The notes under the pieces were generated by a model that was given only the letters and a program-made list of their open reading frames with translations, made no database searches and was not told the origin of the DNA. Below are positions 53,113 to 62,808 of a stretch of 64,000 nucleotides of DNA, piece after piece (within the stretch, counting starts at the first letter, position 1; the number at the start of each line of letters is the position of its first letter). Where the stretch lies: positions 1-64,000 of the forward strand of contig NZ_CBTJ020000045.1 in assembly GCF_001051235.1 (NCBI RefSeq), written 5' to 3'. This stretch comes from Candidatus Competibacter denitrificans Run_A_D11 (GTDB lineage: Bacteria > Pseudomonadota > Gammaproteobacteria > Competibacterales > Competibacteraceae). Both the position numbers and the translations under genes were made by a program.

Positions 53113-55284
53113 ATGTGTTGTGCCCTTGTTCGGATCGCTACGTCCTTGCTCGTCATCGGTTTAGTGGTCACTGGGTCACCGGGCCATACCGCCTCAGCCA
53201 TCAATGCCACCATTGATCTAACCACAGGGCCACGAAGGATTTTTACTCCTGCCGTGGCGCTGGGAGCGGGGATAGACGGTCACTCGCAGGGAGATAGCGC
53301 AGCGATCTATCGGCCGGAGATCCTGCGCGCCATGCGCTCGGCTGGTTTGGGGCCATTGAGTTATCGATTGCGCACCGAACTGGCCATAGAGGCCTGGCAT
53401 TGGAACCCGCGCGGCCAGTGGAGCGATCCAGCGCGCCGGGAAGGCTATTGGGCATCGGACGATCAGTCTGATACGCCGATTCTGGCCTCTTACGGCTATC
53501 GTTTGCCGCGCCGTGGCAACACCATCGACCAGGCGGAAAACAATGGCTATTCGCGTCTGGTCGATGGCGATGTAACCACGTTCTGGAAAAGCAATCCTTA
53601 CCTGGATCAGCGCTATACAGGCGAGGATAACCGCCGTCACCCGCAATGGGTGATCGTCGATTTTGCGAAACGGACCCCAGTGAACGCGCTACGCATCGCC
53701 TGGAGCAACCCCTATGCTGTCCGCTACAGGGTCCAATATTGGGCTGGCGAAGATCCCCAAGATCCCGATGAATATCCCCAAGGTCACTGGCAAAACTTTC
53801 CTACAGGCCAAATCTCGGCTGGCCAAGGTGGCAATGTCACTCTCCGGCTAAGTCAACGCGCCATCCGGCTACGCTTTATGCGGATCTTGCTGGAAGAGTC
53901 ATCCGCGAGCGCGCCGCCCGCCGCCAAAGATCCGCGCGATGCACTCGGTTATGCCATCTGGGAACTCCATGGCGGTACGCTCAACGCTTCAGGACAATTG
54001 CACGATGTCATTCGCCACGGCAAGAAGGCGGACCGGCAAACGCGGCTGTTTGTCTCGTCCACCGACCCTTGGCATCGGGCCATCGATATCGATAAAGAGG
54101 TGGAGCAGCCGGGTATCGACCGCGTGTTCTCCAGCGGAATCCGCCAGGATTTACCGGTCCTGATGGCGGTGGGCGCCCTGTACGACACACCCGACAACGC
54201 CGCCGCCCTACTCCGCTATCTAAAACGGCGTGGCTATCCGCTACGGGGCGTGGAAATCGGTGAAGAGCCGGATGGCCAGTACGTGGCGCCGGAGGATTAC
54301 GGTGCGCTTTACTTGCAAATAGCCGATGCGCTGCGGGCGGTCGATCCAGCCATCACCTTAGGCGGCCCTTCTTTTCAATCCCTCTGGGATCAACCGATGA
54401 TGGCTTGGTCAGGCACTGAGGTGGCCCAGGATCAGCCTTGGCTGGCTCGTTTCTTGAGTTATTTGCAAGCACGCGACCGTCAGGCAGCCCTGGGTTTTTT
54501 GTCCTTTGAGTGGTATCCCTTTGATGAGGTGTGCGCACCACCCGCACCAAAACTGCAACAAGCCCCTGTTTTACTCCGGTCAGCGCTAGATGAACTCTAC
54601 CGGCAAGGCTTGCCGCGCGCGGTTCCCCTCTATATGACGGAATACGGTTATTCGGCGTATTCGACCCAAGCGGAAGTCGATTTAACCGGCGCGTTATTTA
54701 ACGCCGACACGGTAGGAACCTTCCTGGAATCCGGCGGCGCGACCGCCTATTTGTACGGCTATGAGCCTAGCCCCATTTACCGGGCGCCAGACTGCAATAC
54801 CTGGGGCAACAATACCTTGTTTTTATCCGATGAAAGTCGGCGTATCCTCGCACCCACCGCGACGTACCACGGCATCGCTTTGCTCACTCAACAATGGCTG
54901 GGGAACCCGAATCAGCCCCACGCAGTCTATTCGGTACGGTTGACCAAGGGTCGCGCGGCTGGCCGGCTGCCAGTCAGCGCCTATGCCGTCAAACGCCCCG
55001 ATGGGCAGTGGGCGATGCTGTTGCTTAACAAAGACTCAAAGCAGGATCAGGTGGTGGCATTACACTTCTTGCAGCCTTTGGCAAGGATCAGTGAACCTTT
55101 TCTCGGTCCCGCCGACCTTTATCAGTTCTCAGCCGCTCAATATCGGTGGCAAGCCAACGGCGAACACGGTCGCCCACTGCGGAGTCGGCCACCTGCCCAT
55201 AGCCGATTAGCAAGCCATCAGCCCGTTAAGGTGCGGTTACCCCCTGGGTCATTAACCGTGATACGTAGCCACCAACAACCCTGA
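53113..55284 (+). CDS. Secreted glycoside hydrolase with F5/8 type C (discoidin) domain
   Basis: The 723-residue protein has a signal peptide (CALVRIATSLLVIGLVVTGS). Residues about 135-290 look like a discoidin-type carbohydrate-binding domain (RLVDGDVTTFWKS and HPQWVIVDFAKRTPVNALRI). A clan-A-like TIM barrel follows, with the expected acid Glu in GVEIGEEPDGQYV and nucleophile Glu in YMTEYGYSAYSTQ. A C-terminal beta domain ends it. A GH39-like exopolysaccharide hydrolase is plausible, but the family was not verified. The start is ATG 53113; a TTG one codon earlier is also in frame. It precedes the GT2 fusion by about 70 bases. Confidence 0.75.
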   Translation: MCCALVRIATSLLVIGLVVTGSPGHTASAINATIDLTTGPRRIFTPAVALGAGIDGHSQGDSAAIYRPEILRAMRSAGLGPLSYRLRTELAIEAWHWNPRGQWSDPARREGYWASDDQSDTPILASYGYRLPRRGNTIDQAENNGYSRLVDGDVTTFWKSNPYLDQRYTGEDNRRHPQWVIVDFAKRTPVNALRIAWSNPYAVRYRVQYWAGEDPQDPDEYPQGHWQNFPTGQISAGQGGNVTLRLSQRAIRLRFMRILLEESSASAPPAAKDPRDALGYAIWELHGGTLNASGQLHDVIRHGKKADRQTRLFVSSTDPWHRAIDIDKEVEQPGIDRVFSSGIRQDLPVLMAVGALYDTPDNAAALLRYLKRRGYPLRGVEIGEEPDGQYVAPEDYGALYLQIADALRAVDPAITLGGPSFQSLWDQPMMAWSGTEVAQDQPWLARFLSYLQARDRQAALGFLSFEWYPFDEVCAPPAPKLQQAPVLLRSALDELYRQGLPRAVPLYMTEYGYSAYSTQAEVDLTGALFNADTVGTFLESGGATAYLYGYEPSPIYRAPDCNTWGNNTLFLSDESRRILAPTATYHGIALLTQQWLGNPNQPHAVYSVRLTKGRAAGRLPVSAYAVKRPDGQWAMLLLNKDSKQDQVVALHFLQPLARISEPFLGPADLYQFSAAQYRWQANGEHGRPLRSRPPAHSRLASHQPVKVRLPPGSLTVIRSHQQP

Positions 55285-55354
55285 CGGCAGCGGCATTTGA
55301 TCAGGCCCGTTAGCCTGACCGTGGATTAATGACTTCTAATGATCAATTGTTTCA

Positions 55355-58300
55355 ATGCGGTATTCCGCTGCTCTATCACCTGCGAACCACGATATGCCAC
55401 AGCCATCGCCCCCACTTGCCCAAGCTGATTCCACTACTTTAGCGGAATTCCCCGACTCTCCTGAGATCAAGCCGGTATTTTTTGATCCCACCAACAAGCG
55501 ATGGCCACGGTTGCGCGCAGGCATGACGCTGGTCGCTGTGGTATTGACGGTACTGCTGGGCGGACTCCTTTTCAGCATACTCGCCAGCCCGGCGCTGCCT
55601 ACTCTGAACTTGCCTGGCGCCAGTTTCTTGCCGCAGGGCGCTCACGCCGTACCTCCGATCCCTGCGCTAGCACCGGCCCGAACGCTGACCCACCGGGAGC
55701 GCGCTTTCGAAAAAACCAAGATCAAACTGGCCCGAGCACGCGACCGCGATTTGCGACAACTGCTGGCACAAGCCCCCCAAGCCGACCCGTTGGCCGATAA
55801 GAAACAACTGGCTATCGGTTTTTTCGTCAACTGGGACGATTCGAGCATGACCTCGCTCAAGCAAAACCTGGGCAGTCTGGATATGGTCATCGCCGAATGG
55901 TTGCATCTGGTGGATGAAGACGGTTTACTGCGGGAAGATGACCCAACCCGGCAGACACATGCCACCCAATACATCCGCGACCGGCGTCCCGACTTTGCCA
56001 TCGTGCCGTTGGTCAATAACTGGAACGGCAAGGAGTGGGAAGGGGCCAAGCTGGCCAACATGTTGGCAAAGCCTGCCGCGCGGGCGCATGTCATCGAGCA
56101 GTTGACCGATTACGTGGAACGCCATCGCTTCGCTGGCGTCAGCATCGACTTCGAAAACATTCCTGCCAAGGCTCAGCCCAATTTTCAACGCTTCATAGCG
56201 GAACTGTACGCCGCGTTTAAGCCGAAGAACTGGTCGGTTTCGGTCAACGTGCCTGCTAGCGATCCGAGCTTTGACTACCGCAAATTAACCGCGAGCGCCG
56301 ATTATCTGATCCTGATGATTTATGACGAACACTGGTCAACAGGCACACCGGGACCTATTGCCAGTCTACCCTGGTTCGCCAAGGCGCTTCGCCAGCGCCA
56401 GCACGATATCCCTGCCGACAAGATGATCGTCGCAATCGGCAATTACGCCTACGACTGGCAGGCTGGCGGCCATCCCGCCGAGGAGCGCACCTACGAAGAA
56501 GCGGTGCTGATCGCCAAGGAATCGGAAGGGGTCATCCACCTCGATCCAGTCTCACTCAATCCCACGTTCAATTACGCCGATGATAATGACCGTATCCATC
56601 ATGTGTGGATGCTGGACGCAGTGACCGCCTTCAATCAGTTGGTGGTAATCCGCTCGGTACAGCCGCGCGGCATCGCGCTATGGCGCATGGGTAGCGAAGA
56701 TCCCGCCTTATGGCGCGTATTTGGGAAAGCGGCCCCACTGGATACGGCGCTCGCTAGCGAGTTGGGCCAAATCCAGTTTGGCTACGGCCTGGACTATGAG
56801 GGCCAGGGCGAAATCCTTGAAATCACCGCGCGCCCGCAGACTGGAAACCGGACCATCACCTTTGATCCAAAACGCAACCTCATCACGGCGGAGCACTACA
56901 CCCAATTTCCTTCGCCCTACATGATCACGCGCCATGGCGGCGCAACGCGCAAGGTCGCGTTGACCTTCGACGACGGCCCCGATGCGCTTTATACCCCGCA
57001 GATTCTCGATGCGCTCCACCAGGCCGGCGTACCAGGCACCTTCTTCATCATTGGCGTCAACGGCGAACTGAACCCGGATTTGTTGCAACGCGAGGTTGCG
57101 GAAGGGCACGAAATCGGCAATCACACCTTTACCCACCCGAATATCTCCAATATCTCCGCGACTCAGTTTCAGCTTGAATTGTCGGCGACCCAACGCTTGC
57201 TAGCCAGTGCGGTCGGGCGCCATTCGCTGTTGTTCCGGCCCCCCTACGCGGTGGACGCGGAGCCAGAAACCATCGATCAGCTTCGCCCGGTCGAATGGGC
57301 GAGCGAGCAAGGCTATCTGGTGGTGGGAATGCAGATCGATCCCGATGATTGGCAGCGGCCAGGAGTCGATGAGATCGTCCAGCGGACAGTGGCCGAAGCC
57401 GAACGTGGGGAAGGCAATATGATCCTGCTACACGATGCGGGCGGCGACCGTAGCCAAACGGTCGAAGCCATCCCCAAGATCGTCGAGGCACTGCGGGCCA
57501 AGGGGTTCCAGTTCGTGACCGTCTCGGACTTGCTGGGGCGCAGCCGCGATGCGGTGATGCCGCTGGTGGCGCCGGATAGCCAATGGCAGACTTGGTGGGA
57601 CGGTGCAGCGTTCGGCTTTCTTAACTGGTCGAGCAGCTTGATTCATTGGCTGTTCTTATTAGGCATCGTCCTGGGCATTGCCCGTCTGCTCTTTATCGGC
57701 GTGCTGGCCATCTATCAGCGTTGGCGCCAGCGGCATACCGTCTTCGATCCGGCCTATTCGCTTTCAGTTGCGGTGGTGGTACCGGCCTATAACGAGGAAA
57801 AAGTGATCGCACAAACCATCGCATCTCTGCTGGCTAGCGATCATCCTCAACAGTTTGAAATCATCGTGGTCGATGATGGCTCCAGCGATGCCACCTATCG
57901 GATTGCCAGAGAAAGCTTCGCGCACGATGCACGGGTTAAAGTTTTTACCAAACCCAACGGCGGCAAACCGGCGGCGCTTAACTTCGGTCTGGCGCAGACT
58001 CGCGCGGAGATCATCGTGGCCCTGGATGCCGATACGGTGTTCACGCGCGACACCCTCACCAAGCTGGTCCGCCATTTCGCCAATCCGCGCATTGGCGCGG
58101 TGGCCGGTAACGCCAAGGTCGGCAACCGAATCAATCTGCTGACCCGCTGGCAAGCACTGGAATACATCACCAGCCAGAATCTGGATCGTCGCGCCTTCGA
58201 CGTACTCAATTGCATCACCGTGGTCCCTGGCGCGGTGGGCGCTTGGCGGCGCAAATTGATCTTGCAAGCGGGCGGTTTTACCGATCTGACCTTGGCGGAA

Positions 58301-58885
58301 GACGCCGATTTAACCATGGCGATTCGCCGGCTTGGTTACGCCATCGTGTACGAAGATGAAGCCGTCGCGCTGACCGAAGCGCCCGACACCGTGCGTGGCT
58401 TCATTCGCCAGCGTTACCGCTGGATGTTTGGCACTTTGCAAGCGGCCTGGAAACACCGTGACGTGCTCTTCCGGCCGCGCCATGGCGCGCTAGGCTTTGT
58501 GGCGCTGCCGAATATCTTTATTTTTCAGGTCTTCTTTCCGTTGATCTCGCCGGTGATGGATCTTTTACTGGTCTGGTCGCTGGGGTCAGCCGCTATCAGT
58601 CACTGGCAACACCCCGCCGAGTTTTCGCCGGATGCACTCTGGCGAGTGCTGTTTTATTACGCCCTGTTCGTGACGGTAGATTATCTGGCGGCTATTTTGG
58701 CTTTCGCCCTGGAACGCCGGGAAAGCTGGAGCTTGCTGGTCTGGTTGTTCTGGCAACGCTTTTTCTATCGCCAATTGATGTACTACGTCGCCATCAAGAG
58801 CGCATTGACCTCTTTGCGCGGCGTGCTGGTAGGCTGGGGCAAGCTGGAGCGCAAAGCCACAGTTACGGCGGAGGCCGCGTTATAA
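55355..58885 (+). CDS. Trifunctional fusion: GH18-like hydrolase, polysaccharide deacetylase (CE4) and GT2 synthase
   Basis: The 1,176-residue protein starts with a short cytoplasmic tail (FFDPTNKRWPRL) and one membrane helix (about 54-78). A GH18-like domain follows (150-465), with Asp265 and Glu267 of the DxE motif in FAGVSIDFENI. A NodB deacetylase follows (525-725), with TFDDGPD (Asp539/540) and HTFTHP (His590/594). After a second membrane segment comes a GT2 synthase domain with VVDDGSSD (840/841), ALDADTV (891/893), the catalytic EDAD (982-985) and QRYRW (1019-1023). Several C-terminal membrane helices end it. It should make and process a beta-linked aminosugar polymer like poly-N-acetylglucosamine, with export-side trimming and deacetylation in one chain. 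Neither possible start (55355, 55394) has a good ribosome-binding site. Confidence 0.85.
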   Translation: MRYSAALSPANHDMPQPSPPLAQADSTTLAEFPDSPEIKPVFFDPTNKRWPRLRAGMTLVAVVLTVLLGGLLFSILASPALPTLNLPGASFLPQGAHAVPPIPALAPARTLTHRERAFEKTKIKLARARDRDLRQLLAQAPQADPLADKKQLAIGFFVNWDDSSMTSLKQNLGSLDMVIAEWLHLVDEDGLLREDDPTRQTHATQYIRDRRPDFAIVPLVNNWNGKEWEGAKLANMLAKPAARAHVIEQLTDYVERHRFAGVSIDFENIPAKAQPNFQRFIAELYAAFKPKNWSVSVNVPASDPSFDYRKLTASADYLILMIYDEHWSTGTPGPIASLPWFAKALRQRQHDIPADKMIVAIGNYAYDWQAGGHPAEERTYEEAVLIAKESEGVIHLDPVSLNPTFNYADDNDRIHHVWMLDAVTAFNQLVVIRSVQPRGIALWRMGSEDPALWRVFGKAAPLDTALASELGQIQFGYGLDYEGQGEILEITARPQTGNRTITFDPKRNLITAEHYTQFPSPYMITRHGGATRKVALTFDDGPDALYTPQILDALHQAGVPGTFFIIGVNGELNPDLLQREVAEGHEIGNHTFTHPNISNISATQFQLELSATQRLLASAVGRHSLLFRPPYAVDAEPETIDQLRPVEWASEQGYLVVGMQIDPDDWQRPGVDEIVQRTVAEAERGEGNMILLHDAGGDRSQTVEAIPKIVEALRAKGFQFVTVSDLLGRSRDAVMPLVAPDSQWQTWWDGAAFGFLNWSSSLIHWLFLLGIVLGIARLLFIGVLAIYQRWRQRHTVFDPAYSLSVAVVVPAYNEEKVIAQTIASLLASDHPQQFEIIVVDDGSSDATYRIARESFAHDARVKVFTKPNGGKPAALNFGLAQTRAEIIVALDADTVFTRDTLTKLVRHFANPRIGAVAGNAKVGNRINLLTRWQALEYITSQNLDRRAFDVLNCITVVPGAVGAWRRKLILQAGGFTDLTLAEDADLTMAIRRLGYAIVYEDEAVALTEAPDTVRGFIRQRYRWMFGTLQAAWKHRDVLFRPRHGALGFVALPNIFIFQVFFPLISPVMDLLLVWSLGSAAISHWQHPAEFSPDALWRVLFYYALFVTVDYLAAILAFALERRESWSLLVWLFWQRFFYRQLMYYVAIKSALTSLRGVLVGWGKLERKATVTAEAAL

Positions 58886-59461
58886 AATTGCCTGTGATGC
58901 CGTAGCCTTGGCGTGCGTGCCAACCGACCTAAGCCAATCGGTGTAATTTGCGCTCAGGGCGGCAACACCCACGCTGATATCCGAAAAGTCGAAAAACGGC
59001 AGGCCATATTGGCCGCATTGCCGCTGATACCAACGGCTGTGCTTGATTTGGCTTTCCAGATAAGCGCGGGCGGTTTTCTTCGATCTCTCGGCAAGCCAGT
59101 GGGCTTTTTCCCGTTTGATCATCGTCAGACGCTGTTCCACAGTGCCGTTCGGATATCCGCAATACACCGGATAGAACTGGCCCTGGCTTCGATCCTTCAG
59201 TTTTTTGGCCGGGGCCGGATCAATCCAACCGCCTTCAACAAGGCAAGCCGCGTTCACCGCTAATAGCTGCACGACCACCTGCAATGCGATCTTGTCGGTG
59301 GCCTTCTCCAGGTTAGTGTGATCCTCGAACGCGCTGTCGAGAATATCGTAAAACTCGTCCAGCTCGACAATCGGCCACTGTGCTTCGGCTGCCAACGCTC
59401 TGGCGACCACTGACTTTCCAGATGCGCTGGCGCCGCCTATGAAGTAAATCGCGCTTGCCAT
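58880..59461 (-). CDS. P-loop small-molecule kinase-like protein
   Basis: The 193-residue protein has a Walker A motif IGGASASGKSVVARALA and a Walker-B-like acidic region near ELDEFYDIL. The rest is helical and includes WIDPAPAKKLKD. It resembles the AAA_33/shikimate-kinase-like P-loop kinases used for sugars or nucleosides. The substrate is unknown. Its stop overlaps the end of the convergent GT2 fusion by six bases. It starts 15 bases after trpE, so it probably belongs to the trpE transcript. Confidence 0.7.
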   Translation of the reverse strand: MASAIYFIGGASASGKSVVARALAAEAQWPIVELDEFYDILDSAFEDHTNLEKATDKIALQVVVQLLAVNAACLVEGGWIDPAPAKKLKDRSQGQFYPVYCGYPNGTVEQRLTMIKREKAHWLAERSKKTARAYLESQIKHSRWYQRQCGQYGLPFFDFSDISVGVAALSANYTDWLRSVGTHAKATASQAIL

Positions 59462-59476
59462 TGGCTGGGAATCTCT

Positions 59477-60982
59477 TCAGATCTTCTCGCCTATGGCACG
59501 CGGCTCATCCAGCCCCTGCTCCGCCAGCGCTGCCGCCCGAAACAGCGCACGACCCTTATTCATCGTCTCTTCCCACTCATTTTGCGGAACAGAATCCGCC
59601 ACCACGCCACCCCCAGCCTGAATATGCAGCATTCCATCCTTTAAGACGGCGGTGCGGATGGCGATGGCAGTATCCATATTGCCCGACCACGACAGATAGC
59701 CGACCGCGCCGGCGTAGATGCCGCGCTTGACCGGCTCCAATTCGTCGATGATTTCCATGGCGCGAATCTTAGGCGCACCGCTCACCGTACCGGCGGGAAA
59801 AGTGGCCCGTAACGCATCAATGGCCGTCAGACCTGGCCGCAACCGACCTGTCACGTTGGAAACGATATGCATGACATGCGAATAACGCTCGACCACCATC
59901 TTTTCAGTCAGCCGAACGCTACCGATTTCGCTGACCCGACCGACATCGTTGCGGCCCAGATCGATCAGCATTAAATGCTCGGCCAACTCCTTGGGATCGG
60001 CCAATAACTCTGCTGCCAGCGCCTGGTCCTCCGCTTCGGTCGCCCCCCGCCAACGGGTGCCGGCAATAGGCCGCACCGTGAGCAGGCCGTCTTCCAGCCG
60101 GGTCAGAATTTCCGGCGAGGAACCGACAATATGAACATCGCCCAGATTCAGAAAATACATATAGGGCGAAGGATTCAGGCCGCGCAGCGCCCGATACAAA
60201 TCCAGCGGCGGCGCCTTAAACGGTGCCGACAAGCGCTGCGAGGGCACCACCTGCATACAATCCCCGGCCAGAATATAGTCCTTGATCCGCTCCACCGCAT
60301 TTTCGTAGCCCGTCTTGGTAAAGCCGGAGACGAACTGAATCTCTTCCGCCGCCGGGCGCGTTCGATAGGGCGCATAGAGCGAGCGCGGAGTGCGCAACAG
60401 TTCGCTCCAGTCATCCAGCCGTTGCTGGGCGCGGGAATAGGCACGCTCCACCGCCGGATCAACCAAGGTGATCAGATAGAGTCGCCCGGCCAGGTTGTCG
60501 AACACCACCACATCTTCCGACACCAGCAAGAGAATATCCGGGTTATCCAGCGGATCGGGATTCGGGCAATGCGCCAGCTTGGGTTCGATGTAGCGGATGG
60601 TGTCATAGCTGAAATAGCCGACCAGCCCGCCGATGAAGCGCGGTAAACCCCCGCCGGTGGCCGGCACCCGATACCGGCTCTGAAACTCTTGAATCCACGC
60701 CAGCGGATCGGGGCACTCCAGCGATTCGACGATTTCTCCGGCGTGCTCAACCGTCACCCGCTGGCCACGAACCCGGATGATCTTGCGACAGGGCAGGCCG
60801 ATGATCGAGTAGCGGCCCCATTTTTCGCCGCCGTGAACCGATTCCAGCAAATAGCTATACGGCGCATCGGCCAGTTTGAGATAGGTGCTGAGTGGGGTAT
60901 CGAAGTCGGCCAGCATCTCACGGGCGACGGGGATGCGGTTGAAGCCCTGTTCAACCAGGCGTTGAAAGTTTTTTTGGTTCAT
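59477..60982 (-). CDS. trpE: Anthranilate synthase component I
   Basis: TrpE makes anthranilate from chorismate, with glutamine-derived ammonia from TrpG. The 501-residue protein has the tryptophan-binding LLESV motif near residue 45, the [12 protein letters not shown] block and [21 protein letters not shown]. Catalytic residues lie in [32 protein letters not shown] and [19 protein letters not shown]. It follows gph by about 130 bases. No trpG is within the window. LLES presence suggests Trp feedback inhibition. Confidence 0.96.
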   Translation of the reverse strand: MNQKNFQRLVEQGFNRIPVAREMLADFDTPLSTYLKLADAPYSYLLESVHGGEKWGRYSIIGLPCRKIIRVRGQRVTVEHAGEIVESLECPDPLAWIQEFQSRYRVPATGGGLPRFIGGLVGYFSYDTIRYIEPKLAHCPNPDPLDNPDILLLVSEDVVVFDNLAGRLYLITLVDPAVERAYSRAQQRLDDWSELLRTPRSLYAPYRTRPAAEEIQFVSGFTKTGYENAVERIKDYILAGDCMQVVPSQRLSAPFKAPPLDLYRALRGLNPSPYMYFLNLGDVHIVGSSPEILTRLEDGLLTVRPIAGTRWRGATEAEDQALAAELLADPKELAEHLMLIDLGRNDVGRVSEIGSVRLTEKMVVERYSHVMHIVSNVTGRLRPGLTAIDALRATFPAGTVSGAPKIRAMEIIDELEPVKRGIYAGAVGYLSWSGNMDTAIAIRTAVLKDGMLHIQAGGGVVADSVPQNEWEETMNKGRALFRAAALAEQGLDEPRAIGEKI

Positions 60983-61117
60983 AAATCGCGGACAATCCTG
61001 AGCGGCGAAAACGGAAAATTCTAAGAATCTGCATGTTGCGATTCTAACCGCGCCATCGAAAGTCCGGGGGTAACTTACCGCACAAGCAGGAAAACAGGGA
61101 TCGAGCCGACTGGCACA

Positions 61118-61795
61118 TCAGACAACTCTGTCCAGCAGGCCAAGCAAATCGGTGATGGAGTCGATGACCGCATCCGGGTTTGCCTCATGGATCGGGTGGC
61201 CGTGGTTGTAGCCGTAAGGCACGCACACCACGGGACAACCGGCGTTACGGGCGGCGCTGACATCATTGCGTGAATCACCCACCATGAGGCTTTGCGCAAT
61301 AGGGACGCCCAATCGCTCAGCGCACAGCAACAAAGCATCCGGTGCTGGCTTGGGATTGGGTGTGCAATCGCCACCGACGACTGTGGCAAAGAAGTGACCG
61401 ATCCCCAGACGCGCCAGGAGCGGTATGGAAAACTCGGTGAGTTTGTTGGTGACGCAGGCCATGGGTAAGCCGGCGGCTTGCAATTGGCTTAAGCCCTCGC
61501 GCACGCCAGGATAAACGGTGCTGTAGACACTGATATGGCTGGCGTAGGCGGCTTTGTACAGCGGTTTGGCGCGGGCGAATAAATCTGGGTCTGCACGGCC
61601 CGCCATGTCGTTGGTGATCGCACGACAAATCAAGTTATCGACTCCGTTACCGACCCAAATGCGTACTTGGGCTTCCTCACGGGCTGGCAAGCCAAGCTGC
61701 TGGAGCATGATATTTACAGCGGCCGTCAAATCCGGTGCGCTGTCCACCAAGGTGCCATCAAGGTCAAACAATAGAGCAGTAATGTTTTTGAACAT
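61118..61795 (-). CDS. gph: Phosphoglycolate phosphatase
   Basis: Gph removes phosphate from 2-phosphoglycolate, a by-product of DNA repair or of RuBisCO oxygenation. The 225-residue HAD protein from ATG 61795 has motif I LLFDLDGTLVDSAPDL, motif II VTNKL, a Lys in NPKPAPDALL, and motif IV MVGDSRNDVSAARNAG. It starts four bases after the rpe stop; the rpe-gph-trpE order is standard in gammaproteobacteria. The longer open frame reaches into rpe and is not used. Confidence 0.93.
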   Translation of the reverse strand: MFKNITALLFDLDGTLVDSAPDLTAAVNIMLQQLGLPAREEAQVRIWVGNGVDNLICRAITNDMAGRADPDLFARAKPLYKAAYASHISVYSTVYPGVREGLSQLQAAGLPMACVTNKLTEFSIPLLARLGIGHFFATVVGGDCTPNPKPAPDALLLCAERLGVPIAQSLMVGDSRNDVSAARNAGCPVVCVPYGYNHGHPIHEANPDAVIDSITDLLGLLDRVV

Positions 61796-61799
61796 GGTT

Positions 61800-62474
61800 T
61801 CAGTGGCTAGCCTTGGCAAGTTCCGCCCGCATGGCGGCGATGGTAGATCGATAATCAGGTGTATTGAAGATAGCGGACCCGGCCACGAAGGTATCGGCAC
61901 CGGCCTCGGCAATGGCGCGGATGTTATCGGTTTTGACCCCGCCATCCACTTCAAGCCGGATTGGATAACCACTGGCATCGATTAATTGGCGGGCTTCGCG
62001 CAGTTTGTCCAGGGTACGGTCGATGAAACGCTGACCGCCGAAGCCGGGATTAACCGCCATCAGCAACACCATATCCAGCTTATCCATCACATAGTGTAGA
62101 TAATTCAGTGAGGTAGCGGGATTGAACACCAATCCGGCTCGGCAGCCGCAATCGCGGATCAGTTGCAGGCTGCGATCAATATGCTCACTGGCTTCAGGAT
62201 GGAAGGTGATGTAACTGGCACCGGCTTCGGCAAAATCGGGAATGATCCGATCCACCGGCTTGACCATGAGATGTACGTCGATGGGCGCGGTGACGCCGTA
62301 TTTGCGCAGCGCCGCGCAGACGAGCGGGCCGATGGTGAGATTGGGGACGTAGTGGTTGTCCATTACATCGAAATGGACGATATCCGCGCCGGCGGCCAGC
62401 ACGGCGTCCACCTCCGCCCCAAGTCGGGCGAAGTCAGCCGATAGAATGGAAGGCGCAATCCAGTAATCCTGCAT
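61800..62474 (-). CDS. rpe: Ribulose-phosphate 3-epimerase
   Basis: Rpe interconverts ribulose-5-phosphate and xylulose-5-phosphate. The 224-residue TIM barrel has [35 protein letters not shown] and [13 protein letters not shown]; catalytic Asp residues are in HFDVMD and LEVDGGV, with metal-binding His residues in the same segments. It heads the rpe-gph-trpE run and supports the pentose phosphate or Calvin cycle together with tkt. Confidence 0.97.
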   Translation of the reverse strand: MQDYWIAPSILSADFARLGAEVDAVLAAGADIVHFDVMDNHYVPNLTIGPLVCAALRKYGVTAPIDVHLMVKPVDRIIPDFAEAGASYITFHPEASEHIDRSLQLIRDCGCRAGLVFNPATSLNYLHYVMDKLDMVLLMAVNPGFGGQRFIDRTLDKLREARQLIDASGYPIRLEVDGGVKTDNIRAIAEAGADTFVAGSAIFNTPDYRSTIAAMRAELAKASH

Positions 62475-62724
62475 AACGAGGCCGTGTTGTCTCCAGTGGA
62501 AGGTCCGGGTGGCGCCTGGAGTAGCAACCCAGGTTGGGCGCTAACTTTACCCGAATCGGCTGGGGTTTGGCAGGTTTGGCGTAGCTTGTGTGGTTTGGAG
62601 AGCGTGATGGAGCAAGGGATAAGCAAAGAGATTAGCTCTTCATCCGCTGGTTAGGAGCCGCTTCGCGTTGAGCAAGCAACGGATGGTAATCCGCCGCCCT
62701 GCTGGTGTGGGCGCGAAGTGTCCG
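62475..62724. other. Intergenic region between rpe and the attC-like site
   Basis: No protein gene could be supported in this 250-base stretch. It carries the upstream region of rpe and ends at the attC-like site. A core-like GCCCAAC on the minus strand near 62534 was examined and has no matching partner arm. Confidence 0.5.
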
Positions 62725-62793
62725 CGACAACGTTTGAATTCACCGGCCTTGCGCGGCTTTATGCGCAAGGTCCGGTGGAATGATGGGTTGGGC
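62725..62793 (-). repeat. attC-like integron recombination site
   Basis: On the minus strand, starting 16 bases after the gene stop, GCCCAAC (R'' consensus RYYYAAC, 62793-62787) is followed by a long imperfect stem: CACCGG and CCTTGCGC pair with GCGCAAGG and CCGGTG around a loop ATAAAGCC. The sequence TTCAAACGTTG leads to the right core. The R' site reads GTTGTCG where GTTRRRY is expected, so only GTTG fits. Length (69 bp), gene-stop spacing and bulged stem are those of attC sites. It supports a gene cassette orientation on the minus strand. Confidence 0.65.
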
Positions 62794-62808
62794 CTCGGCG
62801 AATATGGC

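Noticed and set aside
62520..62545. Second attC core near GGTTGGGC
   Set aside because: No complementary arm or R' partner was found; the partner candidate is the rpe start context.
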